NCBI GenBank assembly: GCA_017795045.1
Contig: CP051244.1
Coordinates: forward strand, 893,001 to 957,000
Length of the DNA: 64,000 nucleotides
Source of the DNA: Allomuricauda sp.
GTDB lineage: Bacteria; Bacteroidota; Bacteroidia; Flavobacteriales; Flavobacteriaceae
Direction of reading: 5' to 3'
In this document: one piece after another, positions 26,960 through 35,549 of the stretch
How positions within the stretch are numbered: the first letter of the stretch is position 1
Layout of the letters: each line of letters starts with the position of its first letter
Program-made: the position numbers and the translations under genes
Notes under the pieces: generated by a model
Told to the model about the DNA's origin: nothing
What the model saw: only the letters and a program-made list of their open reading frames with translations
The model's database searches: none

Positions 26960-27751
26960 CTACAACGCCTCGATCAAATTACCTTTGTTCTCCCTTAGTT
27001 TTTTGGTGATGCTTTCCCATAAAGCCACTCTATGCTCCAAAGCTCTTTGGCTATACTCAGCGACATCGGTCCATTTTTGTTCATCTTGGCCACAGAGCAT
27101 CTTCATCATTTTGACCGCCATGGGTCCGTGTTCATCCCCATCCAGTTCAATGTGTCGCTTTAGGTAATAGGAAAGCTTGGGATACTGCTCTGGCCCTTTT
27201 TCCCCAGATTGTTCTATGATGCCCAAGAACATGTCCGGGATCAGTTCTTCCCTTCCAAAGGTAAAGGCCGCAGCAATGATATGCGGCTTTTGGGTGTTGA
27301 TGACCTCAAAAGTGAAGCTTAAAAAGTTCTTTTCGGCCAGATTCAAATCCGCATTTTTGATTTGCCCTGCGATTGCTTCAAGATTCCCAAAGCTTCCAAT
27401 GACCTCCTTCACCTTGGAGGTATTGGTATTGACCTCCTCCATGGCATCCAGATACATTTCAAAATGGCTTTTGGCCACTCCCTCCTCATTGAAATCGCTC
27501 TCCTCCTCCAAGACAATCTCATTGATGAATCTTGCCACTGTGGTATCCGAAGCAGGCTTCCAAGGAAGGTCGGTACAGGTAAGCTCACGTTGCAGGGCCT
27601 TTAATAGCGACATAAAATCCCAAACGGCATACACATGGCTCTCCATAAAGGTCCTGATGTCCTCTACAGAATCCAGCTGTGCGTAGAGCTCATGGTTTTT
27701 GAGTTGTTCCCGTACTTCTTTGAGACTGTGCTCCAAGTTTTCAATGCTCAT
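26960..27751 (-). CDS. DUF3050 protein, heme-oxygenase-like fold, possible diiron oxygenase
   Basis: 263 residues matching DUF3050. It is all-helical. Residues that align by pattern with the metal ligands of heme-oxygenase-like diiron oxidases are present: FMESHVYAVWDFMSLLK (His39), EIVLEEESDF...KSHFEMYLDAME (Glu82-84 and His96), FGREELIPDMF (Glu168/169) and KRHIELDGDEHGPMA (His200, Asp204, His208). The last deviates by one residue from the common HxxxDxxH. It begins 26 nt after the ferrochelatase gene on the same strand, so co-transcription is likely. Activity is not known; the diiron reading is my inference. Confidence 0.78.
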   Translation of the reverse strand: MSIENLEHSLKEVREQLKNHELYAQLDSVEDIRTFMESHVYAVWDFMSLLKALQRELTCTDLPWKPASDTTVARFINEIVLEEESDFNEEGVAKSHFEMYLDAMEEVNTNTSKVKEVIGSFGNLEAIAGQIKNADLNLAEKNFLSFTFEVINTQKPHIIAAAFTFGREELIPDMFLGIIEQSGEKGPEQYPKLSYYLKRHIELDGDEHGPMAVKMMKMLCGQDEQKWTDVAEYSQRALEHRVALWESITKKLRENKGNLIEAL

Positions 27752-27777
27752 AGACTTGTTTTACTGTACTCCAAAAA

Positions 27778-28824
27778 TTATTGGATGTTATATTCCGGCA
27801 GGGTTTGCTTTTCTGACCAAGTATTGATCCACTGTGCCATAAGACTTGCCCAATCATCCCTATCGTTCAAACATGGGACATGGATGTAGTCTTTCCCCCC
27901 TGCTTCAACAAATTGTTCTTTGCCTTCCATGGCGATTTCTTCCAAAGTCTCCAGACAATCGCTTACAAAAGCAGGGGTGATCACGGCCAAACGCTCAATA
28001 CCTTCCTTGCCCAATCGTTCAAATTCATGGTCGGTGAAGGGCTGCAACCATGGGTCGCTTCCCAATCGGGATTGGAACGAAGTACTCACTTTATCCCTGG
28101 GTAATCCCAATTGTTCTATCACCAACTCGGTGGTATCATAACATTGATGCCTGTAACAGGTATGGTGCGCCACCGAATTGGCCTTGCAACAGGCACCGTT
28201 CAATTGGCAGTGAAATTTTGTGGGGTCCGATTTTTTAATGTGCCTCTCGGGAATCCCATGATAGGAGAAAAGAATATGATCGTAATCAAAACCCTTTAGA
28301 CCTTCCGCGATACTATTGGACAATATTTTGATGTAATCCGGATTGCTATAAAAAGCTGGTAAGGTGGTCAACTGCATGCTAGGGAAATGCTCCTGTTGCA
28401 CTTCCATGACCTTGACCACTACGGTTTCATATGATGACATGGCATAATGGGGATACAGGGGCACCAACAATACCTCATCCACTCCTTTATCCTTCAACTC
28501 CTGTAACGCGTTCTCAATGGTCATGGAACCATACCGCATCCCCAAGGCAATGGGCAGGCTGGTCTGTTGGCCCACTTTTTCCATAAAACGTTCCGAGATG
28601 ATAATCAAAGGAGAGCCTTCCTCCCACCAAATCTTGGAATAGGCTTCCGCCGAACGCTTTGGACGTGTGTTCAGGATAATTCCCCGTACAATGATGTTTC
28701 GCAGAACGGGGTTCACGTCTATGACACGCTCGTCCATGAGAAACTCATCCAAATATGGTTTAACATCCTTCGCGGTAGGGCTGTCCGGCGAACCCAAATT
28801 GACCAATAAAACTCCTTTTGGCAC
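27778..28824 (-). CDS. hemH: Ferrochelatase
   Basis: Ferrochelatase inserts Fe(II) into protoporphyrin IX as the last step of heme synthesis. The family signatures are clear: KGVLLVNLGSPDSPTAKDV at the N-terminus, LFSYHGIPERHIK (catalytic His) near the middle, and the Cys-rich AHHTCYRHQCYDTT stretch. No ATG exists near the start. GTG at 28824 (followed by PKGVLLVNLG) is preferred because a -7 box TATTTTTG lies at 28844-28851, inside the longer frame that would begin with TTG at 28854. From 28824 it has 348 residues, normal for the family. A DUF3050 gene follows after 26 nt. Confidence 0.92.
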   Translation of the reverse strand: MPKGVLLVNLGSPDSPTAKDVKPYLDEFLMDERVIDVNPVLRNIIVRGIILNTRPKRSAEAYSKIWWEEGSPLIIISERFMEKVGQQTSLPIALGMRYGSMTIENALQELKDKGVDEVLLVPLYPHYAMSSYETVVVKVMEVQQEHFPSMQLTTLPAFYSNPDYIKILSNSIAEGLKGFDYDHILFSYHGIPERHIKKSDPTKFHCQLNGACCKANSVAHHTCYRHQCYDTTELVIEQLGLPRDKVSTSFQSRLGSDPWLQPFTDHEFERLGKEGIERLAVITPAFVSDCLETLEEIAMEGKEQFVEAGGKDYIHVPCLNDRDDWASLMAQWINTWSEKQTLPEYNIQ

Positions 28825-28843
28825 AGCTTTTTGTTTTAGGCCC

Positions 28844-28851
28844 CAAAAATA
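28844..28851 (-). promoter_or_regulatory. -7 promoter element of hemH (TATTTTTG)
   Basis: The minus strand reads TATTTTTG, matching TAnnTTTG, about 20 nt before the GTG at 28824. It overlaps the codons after the alternative TTG start at 28854, which argues for the shorter protein. Confidence 0.45.
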
Positions 28852-28961
28852 CAACTTGGTACGGACTTGTTGTTTTTAGAATCCAATTACTTTTCTATGG
28901 TCCATAACTAAATTCAATCTTCATTTAGCATTCCGGATTTTAGCCCGTGTTCTTTTCTCCC

Positions 28962-28969
28962 TATTTTTG
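28962..28969 (+). promoter_or_regulatory. -7 promoter element of the MscS gene (TATTTTTG)
   Basis: A full TAnnTTTG match ends 5 nt before the ATG at 28975, so transcription should begin at or next to the start codon, giving a leaderless message. Confidence 0.5.
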
Positions 28970-28974
28970 TTGCT

Positions 28975-30048
28975 ATGGACCTTTTTATTGAAACAGTTTC
29001 CAAGGAATCGCTCATTTATTTGGGGATTGCCCTCTTTGTTTTGGCCCTGGCGTATTGGGTATTTTCCATCATCCTAAAACGGTTGGGGAAAAATCCAAAA
29101 TACCTTTTGCCCAACGGTTCGTTTAGGCGATTGACAAAGCCCTTGCTGTTGATTTTCGTTTCCATTGTATTGCGAATGAAATCCCTGCGGGATCTTTTGA
29201 ATCTGGAAGAGTTGGGGTTTTGGTTCCGAAAGGCCAGCACCTTGCTCTTTATCTTTGCCATGACCTGGTTGATCATTGCGGTATTGAAAATTGTGAAACA
29301 GATCATCATCAAAAACTATGATGTTGGGGAGACCGATAACTTAAAGGCCCGTAAGATCTACACCCAGTTCACCATTTTGGAACGCATTGTGATCTTTATT
29401 GTCATCATACTAGCTCTTGGACTTGCCTTGATGAGTTTCAAGGAAATCCGTGAAATTGGGATCAGTATTTTTGCCTCTGCTGGGGTTGCCGGGATTATTA
29501 TTGGTTTTTCCGCCCAAAAATTCATCGGAACTCTATTGGCGGGTATTCAAATTGCCATTGCACAACCCATAAAATTGGATGATGTGGTCATTGTGGAGGG
29601 CGAGTGGGGCCGGATTGAGGAAATTACCCTTACCTATGTAGTGGTCCGTATTTGGGACAAGCGCAGATTGATTGTCCCTACCCCTTATTTTATTGATCAA
29701 CCGTTCCAAAACTGGACCAAAAGCTCCGCAGACATTTTGGGAACCGTGTTTTTATATGTGGATTACATGGTTTCTTTTGATGATCTTCGCGAAGAATTGA
29801 CCCGTATTCTCCAAAACACGGAACTTTGGGATGGTGAAGTGAATATCCTTCAGGTTACCGATTCCAAGCCCACCCATGTAGAGGTAAGGGCCTTGATGAG
29901 TGCCAAGGATTCCTCCACAGCTTGGGACCTTCGGGTTCATGTACGCGAGAAATTGATAGACTATTTGCAGAAAAATTACCCTGAGAGCATAGCCCGAACA
30001 CGGATAATGCTCCAACAAACCAATGACACCAAAAATGATGAAATATAA
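28975..30048 (+). CDS. Small-conductance mechanosensitive channel family protein (MscS)
   Basis: 357 residues. There are three or four N-terminal membrane helices, then the MscS pore and beta domain: FASAGVAGIIIGFSAQKFIGTLLAGIQIAIAQPIKLDD at about 165-202, and the upper beta barrel GEWGRIEEITLTYVVVRIWDKRRLIVP. The glycine/alanine-rich pore helix is followed by the conserved PIKLDDVV. Such channels release solutes under hypo-osmotic shock. The predicted start at 28975 is nearly leaderless. The DUF1460 gene overlaps its 3' end by about 14 nt. Confidence 0.93.
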   Translation: MDLFIETVSKESLIYLGIALFVLALAYWVFSIILKRLGKNPKYLLPNGSFRRLTKPLLLIFVSIVLRMKSLRDLLNLEELGFWFRKASTLLFIFAMTWLIIAVLKIVKQIIIKNYDVGETDNLKARKIYTQFTILERIVIFIVIILALGLALMSFKEIREIGISIFASAGVAGIIIGFSAQKFIGTLLAGIQIAIAQPIKLDDVVIVEGEWGRIEEITLTYVVVRIWDKRRLIVPTPYFIDQPFQNWTKSSADILGTVFLYVDYMVSFDDLREELTRILQNTELWDGEVNILQVTDSKPTHVEVRALMSAKDSSTAWDLRVHVREKLIDYLQKNYPESIARTRIMLQQTNDTKNDEI

Positions 30049-30889
30049 AACCTTTTTGCCCCTCCTATTTTTAGGGTTGATGGCCTCTGCCCAGCAAATT
30101 ACCTGTTCCCCAAAAGATAAATCCCTTTTTGAGGACAAAATCGTAGCTTTGCAGAACACCCAAGCTTCCTTTTTGGGCGATACCATTGTAGCAGTGGGGA
30201 AATCCTTCTTGGACACTCCTTACGTGGAAAAAACCCTTGAAGTGGGAGATACGGAAACCTTGGTGGTGAATCTTAGAGGGTTGGACTGTACCACTTTTGT
30301 GGAGAATGTATTTGCCTTCGGAACCATGCTCAAGTCCAAACAAAACTCGTTTGAAGATTTCACCAAAACCTTGGAGACCATTCGGTATAGGGATGGTGAC
30401 TTACAAGGTTATCCTTCTCGTTTACATTACTTTACAGAGTGGATTCGGAATAATGAAAAGAAGGGGTTGGTCAAGGACATTACTTCGGATTTGGGAGGAA
30501 TTGAACTCAACAAGCCTATCAATTTTATGGGAACACACCGTTCCCTGTATCCGTTTTTGAGCGATGACACCAACTTTGCCATCATACAACAAGCTGAAAA
30601 AGAATTGGCCAAGGAAAATCTGTGCTACTTGCCCCAAGATCGGATTAAAAGCAAGGAACAACAAATACAATCCGGGGACATTATTGCATTGGCCACCTCC
30701 ATAAAAGGGTTGGACGTTACCCATACCGGCATAGCCATACATCAACCGGATGGGCGATTGCATTTACTTCATGCCTCAAGCAAAAATGGAAAAGTGGAAA
30801 TCACCCAAGAGCCTTTGGTGGATTACCTAAAGAACATCAAAAGCAATATTGGGATTATTGTGGCTAGGCCCGTTTTAGTTTCTTTTTAG
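30035..30889 (+). CDS. DUF1460 protein (amidase-like cysteine hydrolase), exported
   Basis: 284 residues from ATG at 30035 with a signal peptide (MMKYKTFLPLLFLGLMASAQ); another ATG at 30023 would only add four residues. The family motif LRGLDCTTFVENVFAFG holds the likely cysteine nucleophile, and DVTHTGIAIHQPDG the histidine, as in NlpC/P60-like enzymes. DUF1460 members are periplasmic and related to N-acetylmuramoyl-L-alanine amidases. It overlaps the end of the MscS gene, suggesting translational coupling. Its 3' end overlaps the ThuA gene on the other strand by 15 nt. Confidence 0.88.
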   Translation: MMKYKTFLPLLFLGLMASAQQITCSPKDKSLFEDKIVALQNTQASFLGDTIVAVGKSFLDTPYVEKTLEVGDTETLVVNLRGLDCTTFVENVFAFGTMLKSKQNSFEDFTKTLETIRYRDGDLQGYPSRLHYFTEWIRNNEKKGLVKDITSDLGGIELNKPINFMGTHRSLYPFLSDDTNFAIIQQAEKELAKENLCYLPQDRIKSKEQQIQSGDIIALATSIKGLDVTHTGIAIHQPDGRLHLLHASSKNGKVEITQEPLVDYLKNIKSNIGIIVARPVLVSF

Positions 30890-31627
30890 GCACCATTCAA
30901 TGGCCCCCAGGAGGTGTTGCCTGAAATCGGGGTCATCATAAGCGGCATCAGTATGCCCCAAACCGGTATAAAAAGCACGACCCCCATCATATTCGTGGTA
31001 CCAGGCTATGGGATGATTGGCTCCATTCTTGCCACCTTTATAACTGGTTTCATCCAGTTTCATCAAGACAGAAACGTCAGGGTTCAACTGCTTAAAATTG
31101 TACCACTCATCAAAATGCATCCAAACATCGTTCAGGTGGGTTGTGGAGGGATGGGCTTTGTCCACTACATCAATTTTGGCTTTCTGTTGTTCCGGGTGAC
31201 TTTCAAAATAACCCCCTACCAATTTCCCATACCAAGGCCAGTCGTACTCGGTATCCGCAGCGGCATGGATTCCCAAATAACTACCGCCATTTTTAATGTA
31301 CCCTTCAAAGGCTTTCTGTTGGGCATCATCCAATACCTCTTCGGTGGTGCTCAGAAAGACCACCAATTTGTAGTTCTTCAGATTTTGAGGGTTAAAGTCA
31401 GTTCCTGAATCGGTTTGAAGGGCTACGAAACCGTTCTTTCTCCCCAATTCGCGCAAGGTCTGCATCCCTTTTTCAATGGAAGCATGCCTATACCCCGTTG
31501 TTTTGGTGAACACCAGGACCAGTTCGGGCATTTTCACATTTTGGGCTTCTTCCGAGCTTGGAGCGTCCTGTGCGGAAATCTGCAACGCAAAGCCCATGAC
31601 AAAAAGGGACAGTACAAGAGTTTTCAT
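30875..31627 (-). CDS. ThuA domain-containing secreted protein
   Basis: 250 residues with a signal peptide (MKTLVLSLFVMGFALQISAQ). The mature part matches ThuA (glutamine amidotransferase-like fold): LVFTKTTGYRHASIEKGMQTL near 38, NYKLVVFLSTTEEVLDDAQQKAFEGYIKNGGSYLGIHAAADTEYDWPWYGKLVGGYF near 83-140, and GGRAFYTGLGHTDAAYDDPDFRQHLLGAIEWCL at the end. ThuA proteins take part in keto-sugar or trehalose use, often with Gfo/Idh/MocA and DUF1080 partners, which occur at 15.7-17.9 kb. It is convergent with the DUF1460 gene. Confidence 0.9.
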   Translation of the reverse strand: MKTLVLSLFVMGFALQISAQDAPSSEEAQNVKMPELVLVFTKTTGYRHASIEKGMQTLRELGRKNGFVALQTDSGTDFNPQNLKNYKLVVFLSTTEEVLDDAQQKAFEGYIKNGGSYLGIHAAADTEYDWPWYGKLVGGYFESHPEQQKAKIDVVDKAHPSTTHLNDVWMHFDEWYNFKQLNPDVSVLMKLDETSYKGGKNGANHPIAWYHEYDGGRAFYTGLGHTDAAYDDPDFRQHLLGAIEWCLKRN

Positions 31628-31637
31628 TTTGTAATTT

Positions 31638-32516
31638 TTATGCGTTTGAAGTTAAGTATTTTTTGGGGGTGGTGCCATATTTCTTTTTGAAGGAAGCGAT
31701 AAAATGACTGGCCGTGCTGTACCCCACTTTTAAGCCCACTTCATTGACGTTATGCTTTCCGGTTTCCAACATTTTTCGGGCGTACTCCATCTTGTAATCG
31801 AACAAAAACCCATAGACCGAATCGCCATAAATCTGCTTGAACCCTTCTTTCAGTTTTTTCAAGCTCAATCCAATTTCTTGGGAAAGTTCGGCCAAGGTGG
31901 GTGGCTCGGCCATTCGTGAAATCATGATTTCCTTGGCCATTCTAATACGCCGCACATTGTCCTCATCGGCCAAAAAGGGACATTGTTCCAAATCGGCATC
32001 TTCGGTTTTATTAAAATAAAGGGATATCAGCTCATATACCTTGCCCTTGATATACAATTGTTTGATGGAAGGATGCAGATTGTAATTCATTAACTGACTG
32101 AGCACAACAGCAATAGCCGGAGACACCATTTCTTGTGAATAGTATTTTTTTTCCTTGTTCTCACCGCTCAAAAAAGGGATGTACTCTGCCTCATTGGAAA
32201 AAAGGGAATGGAACTTCCGTATGGTCATTACCACTGACAGCAACCATGAATTGGGAGAAACTATGAGGTTCAAGGGCAAATCTTTTTGCGTGTTATACAG
32301 CAAGAGGGAGTTTTCTTCCGTTACCTCCAGATGATAATTTCCTTCATTAAAATTGAAACGCGTTTTGCCTTTCAGGCAAAAATGGAACTGGATAAACGAA
32401 CTGTCAATCTCCCGTTCCACCGTCTGCAATTCTTGTGTATCGTTCTGAATCTTAAGGATATAAAACCCATCTTCCACCAGAATTTCCTCATAGGAACCTT
32501 TAGCGATATTTTTCAT
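31638..32516 (-). CDS. AraC family transcriptional regulator, divergent from hemA
   Basis: 292 residues. A ligand-type N-terminal domain (cupin-like, IQFHFCLKGKTRFNFNEGNYHLEV) is followed by a C-terminal AraC DNA-binding domain with two helix-turn-helix units: AEPPTLAELSQEIGLSLKKLKEGFKQIYGDSVYGFLFDYKM and KHNVNEVGLKVGYSTASHFIASFKKKYGTTPKKYL. It lies back to back with hemA (210 nt between the starts). AraC regulators next to hemA are recurrent in Flavobacteriaceae, so control of the heme operon is a reasonable inference, but no binding site is evident. Confidence 0.9.
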   Translation of the reverse strand: MKNIAKGSYEEILVEDGFYILKIQNDTQELQTVEREIDSSFIQFHFCLKGKTRFNFNEGNYHLEVTEENSLLLYNTQKDLPLNLIVSPNSWLLSVVMTIRKFHSLFSNEAEYIPFLSGENKEKKYYSQEMVSPAIAVVLSQLMNYNLHPSIKQLYIKGKVYELISLYFNKTEDADLEQCPFLADEDNVRRIRMAKEIMISRMAEPPTLAELSQEIGLSLKKLKEGFKQIYGDSVYGFLFDYKMEYARKMLETGKHNVNEVGLKVGYSTASHFIASFKKKYGTTPKKYLTSNA

Positions 32517-32698
32517 GAACAGTTTTGCTTTTATAAACGTTTTCCTTCAATTTAGAATGACTCTAAATTACATTCGGTACAATCAAATTTATCAATAAAA
32601 ATAGTGCATTGGGCGGTTTTTCTTGAATTTTCATCTTAAAAAATTCTCATGGGTTATTTATAGTACCTCTAGCGTTATTTTTTAAAACACAGCACCGT

Positions 32699-32706
32699 TA
32701 TTTTTG
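32699..32706 (+). promoter_or_regulatory. -7 promoter element of the heme operon (TATTTTTG)
   Basis: A full match to TAnnTTTG, 20 nt before the hemA ATG at 32727, in the AraC-hemA divergent region. A -33 TTTG is not obvious upstream, which would suit an activated promoter. Confidence 0.5.
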
Positions 32707-32726
32707 TGCTGCGATTTTTATCCTTT

Positions 32727-33983
32727 ATGAGGAATTACAACATTTCGAAACATAATTCCTTCTACGCCATTGGACTGAGCTATAAGAAGGCAGATGCTGA
32801 GGTGCGGGGAAAGTTTAGCCTGGATGTTCCGGCCATAGACCATATTCTGGCAAAGGCCAAGGAACTTGGTATTGATGGTCTATTGGCCATTTCTACCTGT
32901 AACCGGACCGAGCTTTATGGTTTTGCCCAACATCCCTATCAACTTATAAAATTGCTTTGTGACCAAACACAGGGCACCGTGGAAGAGTTTCAAGAAGTAG
33001 CCTATGTCTACAAAAACCATGAGGCCATTTCCCATATGTTCAAGGTTGGCACAGGGTTGGACAGCCAGATTTTGGGTGATTTTGAAATCATAAGCCAAAT
33101 TAAGCAAGGATTTTACCGGGCCAAAAAACAAGACATGGCCAATCCGTTTTTGGAACGGCTTTGCAATGCCGTGATTCAGGCGAGTAAACGCATCAAAACC
33201 GAAACCGAACTGTCCTCTGGGGCTACATCGGTGGCCTTTGCCTCGGTAAAGTATATTTTGGACAATGTCCCCGACATTTCTGAAAAGAACATTCTACTTT
33301 TTGGAACGGGCAAAATCGGAAGGAATACCTGCGAAAACCTTATTAAACACTCCAACAACCACCATATTACCCTGATCAACCGGACTAGGGCGAAAGCAGA
33401 GGATATTGCTGGAAAATTCCATTTGACCGTAAAGGATTATGGGGATCTACAGACCGAAATACGAAAAGCGGATATCCTTGTGGTGGCCACCGGGGCACAG
33501 TTGCCCACCGTGTCCAAGGCATTAATCTATCCCAAAAAACCACTTCTGATCTTGGACCTGTCCGTACCCAAAAATGTGGCGGATGATGTTTTGGAACTGG
33601 ACAATGTCTCCTTAGTACATTTGGACCAACTTTCCCAGATTACCGATGAAGCCTTGGCCAAGAGGAAGGAATATGTGCCCAAAGCGGAAGCGATTATTGA
33701 ACAGGTCAAAAAAGATTTTTTAAAGTGGTTGGAAACCCGAAAGTTTGCTCCGGTCATCAACGCGCTCAAGGAAAAGCTAAAAACCATGAAGGCCGAGGAA
33801 ATTGACTTTCATTCCAAAAAAATAAATGACTTCAACCAAGATCAGGCCGAAATCATCTCTGATCGAATCATCCAAAAAATCACCAAACAGTTTGCCAACC
33901 ACCTGAAGCGTTCCGAAGTGGATACCGAGGACAGTCTGGAACTTATCCAGAAAGTCTTTCAGCTAGAAATCGATTCTAAATGA
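32727..33983 (+). CDS. hemA: Glutamyl-tRNA reductase
   Basis: 418 residues from ATG at 32727 (MRNYNISKHNSFYAIGLSY). HemA reduces glutamyl-tRNA to glutamate-1-semialdehyde using NADPH, the committed step of C5 heme synthesis. The catalytic cysteine is in AISTCNRTELYG (Cys58). The NADPH fold shows LLFGTGKIGRNTCENL near 193, and a C-terminal dimer helix ends the protein. It is the first gene of the operon; its end overlaps hemC by 4 nt. Glutamate-1-semialdehyde mutase (hemL), which would act next, is not in this window. Confidence 0.96.
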   Translation: MRNYNISKHNSFYAIGLSYKKADAEVRGKFSLDVPAIDHILAKAKELGIDGLLAISTCNRTELYGFAQHPYQLIKLLCDQTQGTVEEFQEVAYVYKNHEAISHMFKVGTGLDSQILGDFEIISQIKQGFYRAKKQDMANPFLERLCNAVIQASKRIKTETELSSGATSVAFASVKYILDNVPDISEKNILLFGTGKIGRNTCENLIKHSNNHHITLINRTRAKAEDIAGKFHLTVKDYGDLQTEIRKADILVVATGAQLPTVSKALIYPKKPLLILDLSVPKNVADDVLELDNVSLVHLDQLSQITDEALAKRKEYVPKAEAIIEQVKKDFLKWLETRKFAPVINALKEKLKTMKAEEIDFHSKKINDFNQDQAEIISDRIIQKITKQFANHLKRSEVDTEDSLELIQKVFQLEIDSK

Positions 33984-34906
33984 GCAAGATCATACGAATT
34001 GGGACCCGCGATAGTGAATTGGCACTGTGGCAAGCCACTACTGTACAGCAAAAACTCGAGGAATTGGGGTACGACACCTCATTGGTACCTATAAAGTCCA
34101 CAGGGGATGAAATACTGGACAAACCCCTGTACGAACTGGGAATCACCGGTATTTTCACTAAGACTTTGGATATTGCCCTATTGAAGGGACAAATAGACAT
34201 TGCCGTACACTCCATGAAGGATGTTCCCACCCAATTGCCTAAAGACATTGTACAAGTAGCCGTGTTGGAGCGTGCCATTACCCACGATATTTTGGTGCAC
34301 AAGGGATTGAACTTTTTGGAATCCGATGTCCCTGCTACCATTGCTACCGGCAGTTTGCGCAGAAAAGCCCAATGGTTGAACAAATACCCTCACCATTCCG
34401 TAGTGGATTTACGGGGAAATGTGAACACAAGATTGTTGAAACTGATTGAGAACGATTGGAACGGTGCCATTTTTGCCCAAGCCGGATTGGAGCGCATTAA
34501 ATTGTTACCCAAAGATGCCCTTCAACTGGACTGGATGATTCCTGCTCCCGCGCAGGGCGCCATGGTGGTCGTGGCCAAGTATGAGGACACCTTCTCAAAG
34601 GAAGCGCTCGCCAAGTTAAATCATAAAGAATCTGAAATCGCCACGACCATTGAACGTCAATTTTTACGGACATTGGAAGGTGGTTGCACCGCCCCTATCG
34701 GTGCTTTGGCACAAATAAAAGAACAAACGGTACATTTTGAGGGCGTTGTTTTTTCATTGGACGGAAAACAAAAAATTTCCCTCAATAAAAGTGTTCCCCT
34801 AAGCCAAGCCAATGGACTGGGAGAACAATGTGCCAAGGAAGTCTTACAGCAAGGTGGGGATAAATTGATGCAGGAAATTAGAAATGAGAACAGTGCTCTC
34901 CACTAA
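33980..34906 (+). CDS. hemC: Hydroxymethylbilane synthase (porphobilinogen deaminase)
   Basis: 308 residues. It joins four porphobilinogen units to hydroxymethylbilane. It has RIGTRDSELALWQA at the N-terminus, the catalytic AVHSMKDVP (Asp81), IATGSLRRKAQ and RGNVNTRL, and the dipyrromethane-cofactor cysteine in LEGGCTAPIGA (Cys236). Length and motifs are normal. It overlaps hemA by 4 nt and hemD by 23 nt. Confidence 0.97.
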   Translation: MSKIIRIGTRDSELALWQATTVQQKLEELGYDTSLVPIKSTGDEILDKPLYELGITGIFTKTLDIALLKGQIDIAVHSMKDVPTQLPKDIVQVAVLERAITHDILVHKGLNFLESDVPATIATGSLRRKAQWLNKYPHHSVVDLRGNVNTRLLKLIENDWNGAIFAQAGLERIKLLPKDALQLDWMIPAPAQGAMVVVAKYEDTFSKEALAKLNHKESEIATTIERQFLRTLEGGCTAPIGALAQIKEQTVHFEGVVFSLDGKQKISLNKSVPLSQANGLGEQCAKEVLQQGGDKLMQEIRNENSALH

Positions 34907-35549
34907 AAAACTAAGCTTGCCGCAAAAGGAATTGTTCCTCAATTCAGGTTTGGGGTTGGTGGAGTATGATGCCCTTCACATAGAATTTTTGGATGCGGAT
35001 ATTCCTTTGGAATTTACCCACTATATCCTTACCAGTAAAAATTCGGTCAAAGCCTTCCTTAAAAGAATTGAAAACCGGAACACATCCAATTTCCAGATTT
35101 TTTGTGTTGGTGAAAAAACCAAAGCCCTTTTGGAAGAGAATGGACTGAGGGTGGTAAAAAAGATCGAGTATGCCTCGGAATTGGCCCAATTCATTGTAGA
35201 AAAACATCCCAATGAAACTTTTCTGTTTTTATGCGGAAACCTAAGAAGGGACACCTTACCAAAGGCACTTACCGAAAATAACATTCGGTATAAAGAGGTG
35301 GTGGTTTACAAAACCCATTTAATGCCAAGGGCGTTTCAACGGGATTTTGACGGTATTCTGTTCTTCAGTCCAAGTGGCATCAGAAGTTATCTTTTGGAGA
35401 ACTCCATTGGCAGCAGTACCCTGTTCTGTATTGGTACTACTACGGCCGATGAGGCCAAAAAACATTCAGACGATATTGTAATAGCCAATAAACCGACCGT
35501 GGAAAACGTGTTGGTACAGGCCATAAACCATTTTACAAGACATGATTAA
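34884..35549 (+). CDS. hemD: Uroporphyrinogen-III synthase
   Basis: 221 residues. HemD closes and inverts ring D of hydroxymethylbilane. Sequence conservation in this family is low; the assignment rests on operon position plus the HemD pattern [21 protein letters not shown] near 45-65, [32 protein letters not shown] near 112-143, and [13 protein letters not shown] / [17 protein letters not shown] near the end. It overlaps hemC by 23 nt and hemE by 8 nt, implying translational coupling. Confidence 0.9.
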   Translation: MRTVLSTKKLSLPQKELFLNSGLGLVEYDALHIEFLDADIPLEFTHYILTSKNSVKAFLKRIENRNTSNFQIFCVGEKTKALLEENGLRVVKKIEYASELAQFIVEKHPNETFLFLCGNLRRDTLPKALTENNIRYKEVVVYKTHLMPRAFQRDFDGILFFSPSGIRSYLLENSIGSSTLFCIGTTTADEAKKHSDDIVIANKPTVENVLVQAINHFTRHD

